Shown here: piece after piece, positions 17,723-26,643 of the stretch
Numbering within the stretch: position 1 is the first letter of the stretch
Layout of the letters: each line of letters opens with the position of its first letter
Origin: Pseudarthrobacter sp. AL07
Lineage (GTDB): Bacteria; Actinomycetota; Actinomycetes; Actinomycetales; Micrococcaceae
Length of the DNA: 64,000 nt
Reading direction: 5' to 3'
Assembly: GCF_029960665.1 (NCBI RefSeq)
Contig: NZ_JASBRB010000001.1
Span: 1-64,000, forward strand
Made by a program: the position numbers and the translations under genes
The notes under the pieces: model-generated
Seen by the model: only the letters and a program-made list of their open reading frames with translations
Database searches by the model: none
What the model was told of the DNA's origin: nothing

Positions 17723-18222
17723 TCCGGCAGCGGGCCGTGGTTCCCCTGGATGTGCTCAAAGACGAGGGTGGTCTCGGTGTGGCCCACCACGGGGTCGGTG
17801 GCGAGATTGTCCAGGACCCAATCCCGCAGGTCCTCGGTGCTGGCAACGGCGATGTGCAGCAGGTAGTCCACGGAGCCTGACGTGTGGAAGGTGGAGAGGA
17901 CCGCGGGCAGGTGCGGAACGCGGGCTGTAAAGCGGTCGATCTGGTCCCTGTCGTGGGCCCGCAACCGGACGGCCACGAGCGCCTGGACGGACCTGCCGAT
18001 GGCCGAGAGGCTGAGCTTCGCCTCAAATCCCTGGACAATGCCACGTTCGGACAATGCGCGGGTCCGCATGAGCGCGGTGGACGGTGCAATGCCCACGAGT
18101 TCCGCCAACTGCTTGTTGGAGATCCGTGCATCGTCCACCAAGGCGGCCAGAAGCCGTTCATCAATGGCATCGAGCGGCTCAAAGTGGCTGGCCGGCCGGA
18201 TGCTTTTTGGGTTGCTGCTCAT
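17719..18222 (-). CDS. Lrp/AsnC-family transcription regulator
   Basis: 167 residues. The DNA-binding part is at about 17-65 (LDAIDERLLAALVDDAR, NKQLAELVGIAPSTALMRTR) and the RAM domain follows (VQALVAVRLRAHDRDQID, SGSVDYLLHIAVAST). The family and length match its neighbour at 15815-16342, but the two sequences are only distantly similar, so they are not a recent duplicate pair. The downstream end overlaps the MFS gene on the opposite strand. A second MFS gene ends 121 bases upstream. Confidence 0.88.
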   Translation of the reverse strand: MSSNPKSIRPASHFEPLDAIDERLLAALVDDARISNKQLAELVGIAPSTALMRTRALSERGIVQGFEAKLSLSAIGRSVQALVAVRLRAHDRDQIDRFTARVPHLPAVLSTFHTSGSVDYLLHIAVASTEDLRDWVLDNLATDPVVGHTETTLVFEHIQGNHGPLPD

Positions 18223-18343
18223 GGAATCTCCTTGAATGTCCGTCAGTTCATCCTAGACGCCGGATTCCTGTTGATCACCCCGGAACGCAACCATCCCTGC
18301 CGAACAATCGCCAGACACACTTGCCATTTAATGGCGGATAGTT

Positions 18344-19630
18344 CTAGTGCCCTGCGGCTTGCGTTCGGTCTCGTGTGCCGGGCGGTGCCGTTTCGTGGGT
18401 TCGCCGGGGATGTACGACGGCGACTGTCACCGCCGTCATGCACGCCAGGACCATGATCGCCACGGCAAGCGCCGTCCAGCCCAGGGACTGGAACACCAGT
18501 CCGCCCGCCCAGCCGATGACGCTCGAGCCCAGGTAATAGGCCAGATTGTAGAGCGACGATGCCTGGGCACGGCCGGTGGTGGCGATGCTTCCGGTCCAGC
18601 CTGCACCGATGCTGTGGGCAGCGAAGAAGCCGCCGGTGAAGATCACCAGGCCGGCAAGGATCAGGGCGAGCACCGGCGTCAGCGTCAGTGCCAGCCCAAC
18701 CACCATCAGGATGATGCCCGCAAGCAGCACATTCCTGCGGCCAAACCTCGCTGTCAGCCCGCCGGCCCAGCGGGACGAAATCGTTCCCGAAAGGTAAGCC
18801 AGGAAGATCAGGCTGATGAGGGTGGCCGGCAGCGTGTAGGGCTTAGCGGACAGGCGGAAGCCAAGGTAGTTGTAGACGGCTACAAACCCGCCCATCATGA
18901 GGAAGGCCTGGATGTAGAGCGCCAGCAGCCGGGGATTGCGCACATGTCCGCCGAGCGTCGCCATGGCACCCCGGACCCCCGAGGCTTTGGCGGCTGTGAA
19001 TCCCTTGGCCTGCGGTACCAGAACGAGGAAGAGTACCGCGGACTCTGTTGCCAGCAGGGAAACGGCCAGGGCGGCTGTGCGCCAGCCCCAGAGCTCACCT
19101 GCCGGCCCTGCCACCAGCCGGCCGGCCAGTCCGCCCAGCGTTGTGCCGGCAACATAGCTGCCTGCGGCCATGGCCGCATGGGCCCTGTTCACTTCCTCGT
19201 TCAGGTAGGCAATGGCGATGGCCGGGATCCCGCCCAGCGCCATTCCTTCAAGCAGCCGCAGAGCAAGCAGCGCGCCGAACGTGGGGGCGAGGGGTACCAG
19301 CAGGCCCAGGACGGTGGCAGCGGAGATGCCCCAGGCCATGGCCTTGACCCGGCCGATCCTGTCCGCGAGGAAGGACCAGGGAATGACGGTGATGGCCAGG
19401 CCCACAGTGGCCAGCGATATGGTCAACGCCGCCTCTGCCGCGGTCACATTCAGGTCTGCGGCAAGGAGCGGCAATACTGCCTGGGTTGAGTAGAGCTGGG
19501 CGAACGTGGCCACGCCCGCGAAGGCCAGGCCGGCCAGGATCTTGTTGTAGGCAGCGGAGCCTTTGGGATGTCCCGCCCAGCCACCCTGCGGTGGAGCGAA
19601 TGTTCCCGCGGCTGCGGCATTTCGTGGCAT
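18344..19630 (-). CDS. MFS transporter (YnfM-like), divergent from a LysR regulator
   Basis: 428 residues from the ATG at 19630 (MPRNAAAAGTF). A longer reading from TTG at 19684 would run through the divergent promoter region and is less likely, because TTGGAA and TACCCT spaced by 18 bases lie just upstream of this ATG and would give a leaderless mRNA. There are twelve membrane helices; the loop FLADRIGRVKAMAWG is the MFS signature, and LYSTQAVLPLLAADL in helix 1 is typical of YnfM-like drug/metabolite transporters. It is divergent from the LysR gene, which probably controls it. Confidence 0.85.
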   Translation of the reverse strand: MPRNAAAAGTFAPPQGGWAGHPKGSAAYNKILAGLAFAGVATFAQLYSTQAVLPLLAADLNVTAAEAALTISLATVGLAITVIPWSFLADRIGRVKAMAWGISAATVLGLLVPLAPTFGALLALRLLEGMALGGIPAIAIAYLNEEVNRAHAAMAAGSYVAGTTLGGLAGRLVAGPAGELWGWRTAALAVSLLATESAVLFLVLVPQAKGFTAAKASGVRGAMATLGGHVRNPRLLALYIQAFLMMGGFVAVYNYLGFRLSAKPYTLPATLISLIFLAYLSGTISSRWAGGLTARFGRRNVLLAGIILMVVGLALTLTPVLALILAGLVIFTGGFFAAHSIGAGWTGSIATTGRAQASSLYNLAYYLGSSVIGWAGGLVFQSLGWTALAVAIMVLACMTAVTVAVVHPRRTHETAPPGTRDRTQAAGH

Positions 19631-19656
19631 AGCCCAAGGGTAGGCTTGCGCAATGT

Positions 19657-19671
19657 ATGCTTCCAATGCAT
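19657..19671. promoter_or_regulatory. Candidate LysR operator between divergent genes
   Basis: ATGC (19657-19660) and GCAT (19668-19671) flank seven bases, giving a 15-base dyad of the LysR T-N11-A style in the 92-base gap between the MFS and LysR genes. Position supports a role; no other evidence. Confidence 0.35.
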
Positions 19672-19722
19672 CTTTGAGACGCAATTCATGTCAATAGTGG
19701 AACGTTTGGAGAGGTGGGGCCA

Positions 19723-20709
19723 ATGGATGCCGACCACAAGCAGTTGGTGAAGCTCCTGCCGCTGCTGCCTATCCTGGCTGAACTGGGCCGGACCCAGCAC
19801 GTCACGGAAACGGCCGAGCTACTTGGAGTACCCCAGTCCACGGTGAGCCGGGCACTGTCCCGGGCCAGCGCCGTCGTCGGAACCGAACTGCTGATCCGGG
19901 ACGGACGGGGCATCCGCCTCACGGCGGCCGCCCGGACCCTGCTCCCATACATCGAGTCGGCCCTCACCGAATTCCAGGCCGGGCTGGACCTGGTCCGGCA
20001 CGAGTCGGACGTGGTGCGGGGAAAAGTGGCACTCTCCTTTCAGCACACGTTCGGCGAGGCCACCCTGCCCCTGCTCATCAGCGCCTTCCGCAGCCGCCAC
20101 CCGGAGGCCGGCTTCATCCTCCGACAGGGGGCACGGGACACCTGCCTCGCGGAGCTCGCCTCGGGCCAGGCGGATCTGTCACTGACAGCACCGGTTCCGT
20201 CCGCAAGCAGCATCATCGCCTCGGCATCGCTCTACCGTGAGCCCCTCCGCCTGGTGGTTCACCACGGCCATCCGCTGGCAGGCCGGGGCAGCGTCGGCGT
20301 GCAGGACATCCGCCGGGACCCCTTCGTGGCGCTGGAGCCGGGGTACGGCATGCGGTCACTGACCGATACGCTGTTCCGCGAGGCAGGATTCCGGCCGCGG
20401 ATCGCGTTCGAAAGCCAGGACACCCACACAGCCCGTGGTCTGGTCGCCGCGGGCCTTGGTGTCAGCATCCTGCCGCCCGGCGGCAATGCGCCGGGGCGCC
20501 GTGTCAGCCCGGAAACGGGGAACCTGGGCTGGGTCGAGCTTGCCTTGGAATCCGGGCTTGCATACCGCGAGATCGGGCTGGGCTGGCGGCGCCGGAAACC
20601 CGGCCCCGATGCCGAGCCCGATCCCGTCCGGTTCTTCCGCGAGATGGTCCTGCAGGAGGGTCCGCAATTGTTGGCGGGCTTGGTGGCCGCCCGTTCAGGG
20701 AGCGGATAG
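19723..20709 (+). CDS. LysR-family transcription regulator
   Basis: 328 residues from the ATG at 19723, nine bases after the ribosome binding site GGAGAGG; an upstream in-frame GTG at 19714 overlaps that site. The winged helix-turn-helix is at about 10-65 (VTETAELLGVPQSTVSRAL) and the effector-binding domain follows (GKVALSFQHTFGEATLPLL, AGLGVSILPP). It is divergent from the MFS transporter and most likely activates or represses it. The ligand is unknown. Confidence 0.88.
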   Translation: MDADHKQLVKLLPLLPILAELGRTQHVTETAELLGVPQSTVSRALSRASAVVGTELLIRDGRGIRLTAAARTLLPYIESALTEFQAGLDLVRHESDVVRGKVALSFQHTFGEATLPLLISAFRSRHPEAGFILRQGARDTCLAELASGQADLSLTAPVPSASSIIASASLYREPLRLVVHHGHPLAGRGSVGVQDIRRDPFVALEPGYGMRSLTDTLFREAGFRPRIAFESQDTHTARGLVAAGLGVSILPPGGNAPGRRVSPETGNLGWVELALESGLAYREIGLGWRRRKPGPDAEPDPVRFFREMVLQEGPQLLAGLVAARSGSG

Positions 20710-20787
20710 GGCGCCACGGCGTTCAGACACGACGGCGTCCCGCGGCCCGGCCGCGATTCGCCGGCGGCATTTCAGTAGGCTGGGTGC

Positions 20788-21759
20788 GTGACTGACAGCG
20801 AGCACCACCAGACCGCATTGCCCGGAAACCACCAGGCGGGCGGCGCCGCGTCCGCCCCGGGTCCCCTCGCGGGGGTCATCATCGGCCTGGACATCGGCGG
20901 TACAAAGACCCGCGGCGTCAGGTTTGAGGACGGAGCAGCCGTCGCCGACGAGTCCGCCGGCAGTTCCAACGTCCAGAACGTCAGCCGCAACCAGGCGGCA
21001 CTGAACCTCGCGGATCTCTTCTCCCGGATCGGCGGCGGCCAGGTGGCCCACGTCTATGCGGGGGCCGGGGGCATTGACACCGACGACGACGCCGCCGCCC
21101 TTGCCGCGCTGATAGAACCGCACGTTCCGGGAGCCAAGGTCACGGTGGTCCACGATTCGCGGCTGCTGCTGGCCGCGGGCGGCGCCAGCACGGGTGTGGC
21201 CGTGATCGCAGGAACCGGCTCCGCAGCCTGGGGACGGAACGCCGCCGGCGACGAGGCCCGGGCCGGCGGCTGGGGCTACCTGCTTGGAGATGAAGGCAGC
21301 GGATACTGGCTGGGCCGTGAGGCGGTGCGGCACAGCCTGCGCCGGATGAACCAGGGACTCCCAGCGGACCAGCTGACCGAGGCTCTGCTTGCCTCGTGCG
21401 GAGTGCAGCACCCCAACCGGCTGATTGCGCTCTTTCATTCTCCGGATACCGGCCGCCGGTTCTGGGCCCAGCAGGCACGCCTGGTGGTGGACGCGGCAGC
21501 AGCCGGCCACCCGGCGTGCCAGGAGCTGCTGGACCAGGCCGGCAAGGACCTCGCGGGCCTGACTGCCCAGACGTTGCAGAAGCTTGGCATCGACGGTCCC
21601 GTTATTCTCGGCGGCGGACTGGGCATGAACGTGGTCCCCCTGCAGGAGTCTTTCCGGAGCCATCTGGCTGCCGCCGGCGTAATCGATGTCCGTGTCCTGG
21701 ACCAGGACCCCGTGTTCGGCGCGCTAAAGCTGGTCTCGGAAGGGTCAGGGGCCCACTGA
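20788..21759 (+). CDS. BadF/BadG-family sugar kinase (N-acetylglucosamine kinase-like)
   Basis: 323 residues starting with GTG. The ASKHA fold phosphate-binding motif is LDIGGTKTRGV (34-44) and a second glycine loop is IAGTGSAAWGR (140-150). GGWGYLLGDEGSGYWLGREA is the typical sequence of the BadF/N-acetylglucosamine kinase branch, and GPVILGGGLGMN is a third nucleotide-contact segment. The likely reaction is ATP-dependent phosphorylation of an amino sugar recovered from cell wall or chitin. It stands alone, and its 3' end overlaps the pirin gene by 15 bases on opposite strands. Confidence 0.8.
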   Translation: MTDSEHHQTALPGNHQAGGAASAPGPLAGVIIGLDIGGTKTRGVRFEDGAAVADESAGSSNVQNVSRNQAALNLADLFSRIGGGQVAHVYAGAGGIDTDDDAAALAALIEPHVPGAKVTVVHDSRLLLAAGGASTGVAVIAGTGSAAWGRNAAGDEARAGGWGYLLGDEGSGYWLGREAVRHSLRRMNQGLPADQLTEALLASCGVQHPNRLIALFHSPDTGRRFWAQQARLVVDAAAAGHPACQELLDQAGKDLAGLTAQTLQKLGIDGPVILGGGLGMNVVPLQESFRSHLAAAGVIDVRVLDQDPVFGALKLVSEGSGAH

Positions 21760-22773
21760 CCGCTTCCGTGGTGTCAGCCTGACGGCCGGCATGATGGGGG
21801 CGGGGATGCGTCCGGTTTCGGCGCCTGCGTCCGGTCCGTGCCCCTCAACCAGCCCGTAGCGTGCCCCACGCGCGGCATCGTCGGCCAGTGCCGCCTGCGC
21901 TTCCCAGTCCTGACGTGCCTGCTCCACTTCGTCGTGGGTGCGGCCCACGAAGTTCCACCACATCAGGAGTTCCTCCTGAAACGGCTCCCCGCCGATCAGG
22001 AGGAACCGGGTTCCGGGCAGGGCCTGGAACTCCAGTGCGGGGCGTCCCGCGCCCAGGTAGCCCAGCGGACCGGGCGGGACCGCGTGCCCGTCCAGCGTCA
22101 GCCCGCCGTCGAGCACCAGCACGGCATGCTCAAAGTGTGCGTTCAGTGGCAGGACGGTCGGCCCAGCGCAGGAGATGTCTGCCCCGACAATGGGGGAGTA
22201 CATCGTGGCCGGTGACACCGCCCCGGCGAATTCGCCCACCATCACAGTCGCAGTGAAACCCGGCCCCGTCACCGAGGGCAGTTCCCGGTGCTGCTCGAAC
22301 GCGGGTTCGCGGTGGCGTTCAGCCTCCGGCAACGCTACCCAGAGTTGCAGGCCGCGCTGCACGGGCAACTGCGCGGCGGCGTCGGGATCCAGCCGGACGG
22401 CGAACTCCGAGTGGGACACCCCGTGCCCGGCGGTCATGATGTTCAGCTCACCCGGACGGACCACAACATCGCTGCCCACGCTGTCCCGGTGCCGGATGTT
22501 CCCGGCAAGTGGCCAGGTGACCGTCTGCAGCCCGGTATGCGGGTGCGGGAGGACGGACATGGCGGTGCGGTCCGGGCCGAAACTGTCCAGGAAACACCAG
22601 GCGCCGATGGTGGGTAAACCCCGCTGCGGCAGCGTGCGCCGGACGGTCATGGCCCGCACGCCACCCAGTGGAACCTCCCGTGCGGGCCAGATCTGGAGGC
22701 AGGGTCCGGACGTCCCCTCAGGGCCGGCGGGCGGACAAAGTTCCTGTTGGGGAGCTACTTCCAAGTTGGTCAC
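21745..22773 (-). CDS. Pirin-family protein
   Basis: 342 residues, bicupin. The N-terminal metal-binding cupin has HPHTGLQTVTWPLAGNIRHRD and later TAGHGVSHSE, which contain the conserved His-His-His-Glu iron ligands. The C-terminal domain shows GEPFQEELLMWWNFVGRTH, the usual pirin ending motif. Some bacterial pirins are quercetinases or bind metabolic enzymes; the role here is unspecified. Confidence 0.88.
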   Translation of the reverse strand: MTNLEVAPQQELCPPAGPEGTSGPCLQIWPAREVPLGGVRAMTVRRTLPQRGLPTIGAWCFLDSFGPDRTAMSVLPHPHTGLQTVTWPLAGNIRHRDSVGSDVVVRPGELNIMTAGHGVSHSEFAVRLDPDAAAQLPVQRGLQLWVALPEAERHREPAFEQHRELPSVTGPGFTATVMVGEFAGAVSPATMYSPIVGADISCAGPTVLPLNAHFEHAVLVLDGGLTLDGHAVPPGPLGYLGAGRPALEFQALPGTRFLLIGGEPFQEELLMWWNFVGRTHDEVEQARQDWEAQAALADDAARGARYGLVEGHGPDAGAETGRIPAPIMPAVRLTPRKRSVGP

Positions 22774-23004
22774 GGTCCAACTCTAGGCGCGGGCAGGGCC
22801 GGGCATAAGCGCATCCCGGCACGGGGTGATCGGTGGCACCCATCCACGCGGTGTTGTGCACCGAATGATTACAGTAGGGATTCTCTTGCCCGGATTGCCT
22901 GCAGATCCAGTTACGCTGATCACGGATTGCGTTACCGTAAACATCAGTGAGCTTATGACCCAACACTGTCCGATGCCGTCCAACAGAACAGGTAAGTCCG
23001 CAGA

Positions 23005-24105
23005 ATGGACCCAGCCATGATTGAGTTCCAGAGCGTCACCAAGCAGTATCAGGGCGGGCAGCCTGCTGTGGACCAGCTCACCATGTCCATCGACAAGGGC
23101 TCAATCACCGTATTTGTGGGGCCATCCGGCTGCGGCAAGACCACGTCGCTGCGGATGATCAACCGCATGGTGGAACCGACGTCCGGTGCTATCACCGTGG
23201 ACGGGCGGGACGTGACCTCGGTGCCTGCCGCGGAACTGAGACGGTCCATGGGCTACGTGATGCAGTCTTCCGGGCTGATGCCGCACCGTTCGGTGCTGGA
23301 CAACATCGCCACCGTGCCCCGGCTCAACGGCGTTTCCAAGGCTGAAGCCCGCAAACGCGCAACGGAACTGCTCGACGTCGTCGGGCTGGCTTCCGCGCTC
23401 GGGAAGCGTTACCCGTCCCAGCTTTCCGGCGGACAGCAGCAGCGAGTCGGTGTAGCCCGGGCGCTCGCAGCCGATCCACCCGTCCTGCTGATGGACGAAC
23501 CGTTCAGCGCCGTTGACCCCGTGGTGCGTGACGAATTACAGCAGGAACTCCTGAGGCTGCAGAAGGACCTCGCAAAAACCATCGTTTTCGTCACGCACGA
23601 CATCGACGAGGCAACCATTCTTGGCGACAAGGTGGCCGTTTTCGCTGTCGGCGGCCGGCTGGCCCAGTACGCCACCCCTGAGGAAATCCTCCGGGCCCCG
23701 GCGAATGATTTTGTGGCTTCCTTTGTGGGGCGGGACCGTGGCTTCCGCCACTTGGGGTTCACCACGTCCGACGCCGTCACCATCCGCCCGGTGCCCACGC
23801 TTGTGATGAGTGCCGGCCAGTTTGCCGGCGATCCCGCCGCGGTGACCGACTGGCAGCTCGTGGTGGATCCGGACCTGCGCCCTTTGGGCTGGGCAAAGCC
23901 GGGGACGGACTCTGAGCTCATCCCCGGCGGGTCACTCTTCCGCCCAGGCGAGACCCTGCGGAGGGCACTGGACTCGGCCCTATCGTCCCCGTCCGGCCAA
24001 GGTGTGGCGGTGGATGACGACGGCAAGGTTCTGGGAACCGTCAAGGCTCAGGAAGTCCTCGGCGTCATTGAAGAGGCCCGCCAGGTCCGGCAGGCTGCGC
24101 TCTGA
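23005..24105 (+). CDS. Osmoprotectant-type ABC transporter ATP-binding protein
   Basis: 366 residues, first gene of a four-gene operon with ATGA-type overlaps. Walker A is GPSGCGKTT (39-47), signature [15 protein letters not shown] (140-154) and Walker B LLMDEPFSAVDP (161-172). The C-terminal ~110 residues after FVGRDRGFR end with DDDGKVLGTVKAQEVLG, one CBS-like motif, as in OpuBA/OpuCA/ProV-type subunits that sense ionic strength. It energises uptake of glycine betaine, choline or carnitine; the substrate cannot be chosen from sequence. Internal start MIEFQSV at 23017 is an alternative. Confidence 0.88.
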   Translation: MDPAMIEFQSVTKQYQGGQPAVDQLTMSIDKGSITVFVGPSGCGKTTSLRMINRMVEPTSGAITVDGRDVTSVPAAELRRSMGYVMQSSGLMPHRSVLDNIATVPRLNGVSKAEARKRATELLDVVGLASALGKRYPSQLSGGQQQRVGVARALAADPPVLLMDEPFSAVDPVVRDELQQELLRLQKDLAKTIVFVTHDIDEATILGDKVAVFAVGGRLAQYATPEEILRAPANDFVASFVGRDRGFRHLGFTTSDAVTIRPVPTLVMSAGQFAGDPAAVTDWQLVVDPDLRPLGWAKPGTDSELIPGGSLFRPGETLRRALDSALSSPSGQGVAVDDDGKVLGTVKAQEVLGVIEEARQVRQAAL

Positions 24106-24815
24106 TGGATTGGTTCCTGGCAAACAGCGGCATGGTCATGGGATTGGCCGGCCAGCACCTGGTCCTGGCCCTCATTCCGATGGTGCTGGGGCTGGTTATT
24201 TCCATTCCGTTGGCGCAGTTGGCGCGGACCCACCCGGCGCTTCGGTCGGTGGTAGTAACCGCAAGTTCATTGTTGTACACCGTCCCCTCGCTGGCGCTGT
24301 TCATCATCCTGCCCTCGATTCTCGGAACCAGGATCCTGGACCCGCTCAACGTCATTGTTGCCCTGACCATCTATGCGGTGGCGCTGCTGGTCCGGGCCGC
24401 CCTGGATGCTTTTGACTCCGTAGAGGAGGACCTCCGGCAGGCTGCGATCGCCATGGGGTACAAGCCGTGGCGCCGCTTTGTCCAGATTGACCTGCCGCTC
24501 TCTCTGCCGGTGATGTTCGCCGGACTGCGGGTGGTTTCCGTCAGCAACATCTCTTTGGTGAGCGTCGCGGCACTCCTGGGCGTGGGGAACCTGGGCATGC
24601 TGTTTACGGATGGACTGCAACGGAACTTCGTCACGGAAGTGGTGGTGGGAATCATTGCCATCCTCGTCCTCGCACTGCTGATGGATGCCGTGCTGGTCGT
24701 CCTGGAAAGGCTGCTGACGCCGTGGACCCGCGCCGCTAAGACGTCTGGCCCCTCGGCGACTTCGGCCGCCGGCTATCTGGCCGATGCCAACGTCCACGCC
24801 GGGGCCTCACCATGA
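24105..24815 (+). CDS. Osmoprotectant-type ABC transporter permease
   Basis: 236 residues with about six membrane helices. The cytoplasmic coupling (EAA) loop is RQAAIAMGYKPWRRFVQIDL. It starts on the last base of the ATP-binding gene's stop codon and ends four bases into the next permease. It is an OpuBB/OpuCB-like half of a heterodimeric membrane channel. Confidence 0.88.
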   Translation: MDWFLANSGMVMGLAGQHLVLALIPMVLGLVISIPLAQLARTHPALRSVVVTASSLLYTVPSLALFIILPSILGTRILDPLNVIVALTIYAVALLVRAALDAFDSVEEDLRQAAIAMGYKPWRRFVQIDLPLSLPVMFAGLRVVSVSNISLVSVAALLGVGNLGMLFTDGLQRNFVTEVVVGIIAILVLALLMDAVLVVLERLLTPWTRAAKTSGPSATSAAGYLADANVHAGASP

Positions 24816-25558
24816 GCAATATTTTTGTGGACACCCTCGCCTGGATTGCTGATCCCCTGCACTGGACCGGCAGTTCCGGCATCCCCGTCCGGCTCTTGGA
24901 GCACCTCCAGTACAGCGGGCTTGTCTTCCTGATTGCCACGGCCATCGCCGTTCCGGCCGGGCTCTACATCGGACACACGGGCCGTGGGCGCGTGGTGGCA
25001 GTAGCGGTGGCAGGTGCGCTGCGGGCGCTGCCTACCCTGGGCCTGTTGGTCCTTTTCGCGCTCCTGGCCGGGAGCAGCCTGATGCCACCGGTGTGGGCGT
25101 TGGTCATCCTGACCGTGCCGCCGCTCCTTGCCGGAACGTACGCCGGCATTTCGAGTGTGGACAGGACCATGGTGGATGCTGCCCGGGCCATGGGGATGAC
25201 CGAGCTGCAGATCCTGTTCCGGGTTGAGCTGCCCAACGGGCTGCTGGTTATGTTCGGCGGCGTCCGAACGGCAGTTCTGCAGGTCATCGCGACGGTTTCC
25301 GTGGTTGCGTACCTCCCCTTGGGCGGCTTGGGCCGCTACCTTTTTGATGGCTTGGCGCTGCAGGACTTCCCGCGGATGCTTGCCGGGTCCTTGTTAATTG
25401 CAGGGCTGGCCATCATCGTTGACCTCATCCTTGCCGCGGCGCAAAGAGTCCTTCTTTCGCCTGGCCTCAAATCCGATCTGCACGGTGGCCAGCAGGCCGC
25501 CGCTGATCTCCCAGCTGCCGCGCCTGCGTCAGCTGCCGTTCAAGGAGGTACCCCATGA
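24812..25558 (+). CDS. Osmoprotectant-type ABC transporter permease (second)
   Basis: 248 residues with about six membrane helices. The coupling loop is DAARAMGMTELQILFRVELP. It overlaps both neighbours by four bases, so all four proteins are translationally coupled. It pairs with the preceding permease. The C-terminal 30 residues are an Ala/Pro-rich tail in the cytoplasm. Confidence 0.88.
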   Translation: MSNIFVDTLAWIADPLHWTGSSGIPVRLLEHLQYSGLVFLIATAIAVPAGLYIGHTGRGRVVAVAVAGALRALPTLGLLVLFALLAGSSLMPPVWALVILTVPPLLAGTYAGISSVDRTMVDAARAMGMTELQILFRVELPNGLLVMFGGVRTAVLQVIATVSVVAYLPLGGLGRYLFDGLALQDFPRMLAGSLLIAGLAIIVDLILAAAQRVLLSPGLKSDLHGGQQAAADLPAAAPASAAVQGGTP

Positions 25559-26508
25559 AAGACAACACCAGGACAATCCTTACCCGCAGGGGACTGGCCG
25601 GCATGGCTGCTGGCGTCGGCCTTGCCGTTGCGCTGACAGCCTGCGGCGGGAGCGACCCGTTGGCAACCCCCAGCACCAGTGCCGGGAGCGCCGGCGGCGG
25701 ATCATTGGTGGTCGGCTCTGCTGATTTCCCGGAGAGCCAGATCCTGGCAGAGATCTATGCCGGGGCACTGAATGCTGCAGGGGTCACGGCAACCACCAAG
25801 CCGAATATCGGTTCCCGCGAGATCTACTTCAAGGCCGTCCAGGACGGCTCCGTGGACCTGGTGCCCGACTACTCAGGCAACCTGCTGTCGTTCGTTAATA
25901 CGTCGGCGCCGGAGGTCTCGGCCGAGGACATCGTCAAAGCCCTGCCTGGAAAACTTCCCGACGGGCTGGCCATCCTGGACGCATCCAAGGCAGAGGATAA
26001 AGACGCCATGGTGGTCACCAAGGCCACAGCCGAGAAGTACCAGCTCAAGTCCATCGAGGACCTGGCCAAGGTCTGCAAGGACCTCACTATCGGTGCGCCG
26101 GCGACGTTCGAGACCCGCCAATACGGCCTTCCGGGGCTTAAGGACAAGTACGGCTGTGAACTCAAGGCGCTCAAGCCGTTCAGTGACGGCGGCGGAAACC
26201 TGACCCTGCAGGCCCTCCTCACTGATGACGTCCAGGTAGCTGACATCTACACCACCACCCCGTCCATCGCGGACAACGACCTTGTGGTGCTGGAGGATCC
26301 GAAGAACAACTTCAAGGCCCAGCAGGTCCTGCCGCTCTACAACAAGGCAAAAATGACCGACAAGGCAAAGGACGCGCTTAATGCCGTATCGAAGATCCTG
26401 ACCACTGAGGACCTGGTCAGCCTCAACCGCGCAGTCAGCGGCAGCCAGAAGCAGAATGCCAAAGACGCCGCCGCCACCTGGCTCAAGGACAAGGGCATCG
26501 TCAAGTAA
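25555..26508 (+). CDS. Osmoprotectant-type ABC transporter substrate-binding lipoprotein
   Basis: 317 residues. The N-terminus has a twin-arginine-like TRRGLAG followed by the lipobox LTAC with Cys30 as lipidation site. The mature part reads GSADFPESQILAEIYAGALN and KPNIGSREIYFKAVQDGSVD followed by LVPDYSG, hallmarks of the OpuAC/OpuBC class of quaternary ammonium binding proteins. It delivers the compatible solute to the two permeases upstream. It is the last gene of the operon and is followed by a strong terminator. Confidence 0.9.
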   Translation: MKDNTRTILTRRGLAGMAAGVGLAVALTACGGSDPLATPSTSAGSAGGGSLVVGSADFPESQILAEIYAGALNAAGVTATTKPNIGSREIYFKAVQDGSVDLVPDYSGNLLSFVNTSAPEVSAEDIVKALPGKLPDGLAILDASKAEDKDAMVVTKATAEKYQLKSIEDLAKVCKDLTIGAPATFETRQYGLPGLKDKYGCELKALKPFSDGGGNLTLQALLTDDVQVADIYTTTPSIADNDLVVLEDPKNNFKAQQVLPLYNKAKMTDKAKDALNAVSKILTTEDLVSLNRAVSGSQKQNAKDAAATWLKDKGIVK

Positions 26509-26531
26509 CACCTGACTCCACAACGCAAATC

Positions 26532-26576
26532 ACGACGGCGGCTGCCGGACCCACACGGGCCGGCAGCCGCCGTCGT
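26532..26576 (+). terminator. Terminator of the osmoprotectant operon
   Basis: A 17-base perfect stem: ACGACGGCGGCTGCCGG (26532-26548) pairs with CCGGCAGCCGCCGTCGT (26560-26576) around an 11-base loop, 23 bases after the stop codon. There is no T-run, as is common in this phylum. Confidence 0.85.
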
Positions 26577-26643
26577 CCGCTCGCCACACTTCTGTGTCCG
26601 AGGTCTCAACGGAAGTACATCCGTCATATGGCATATTTGATGA

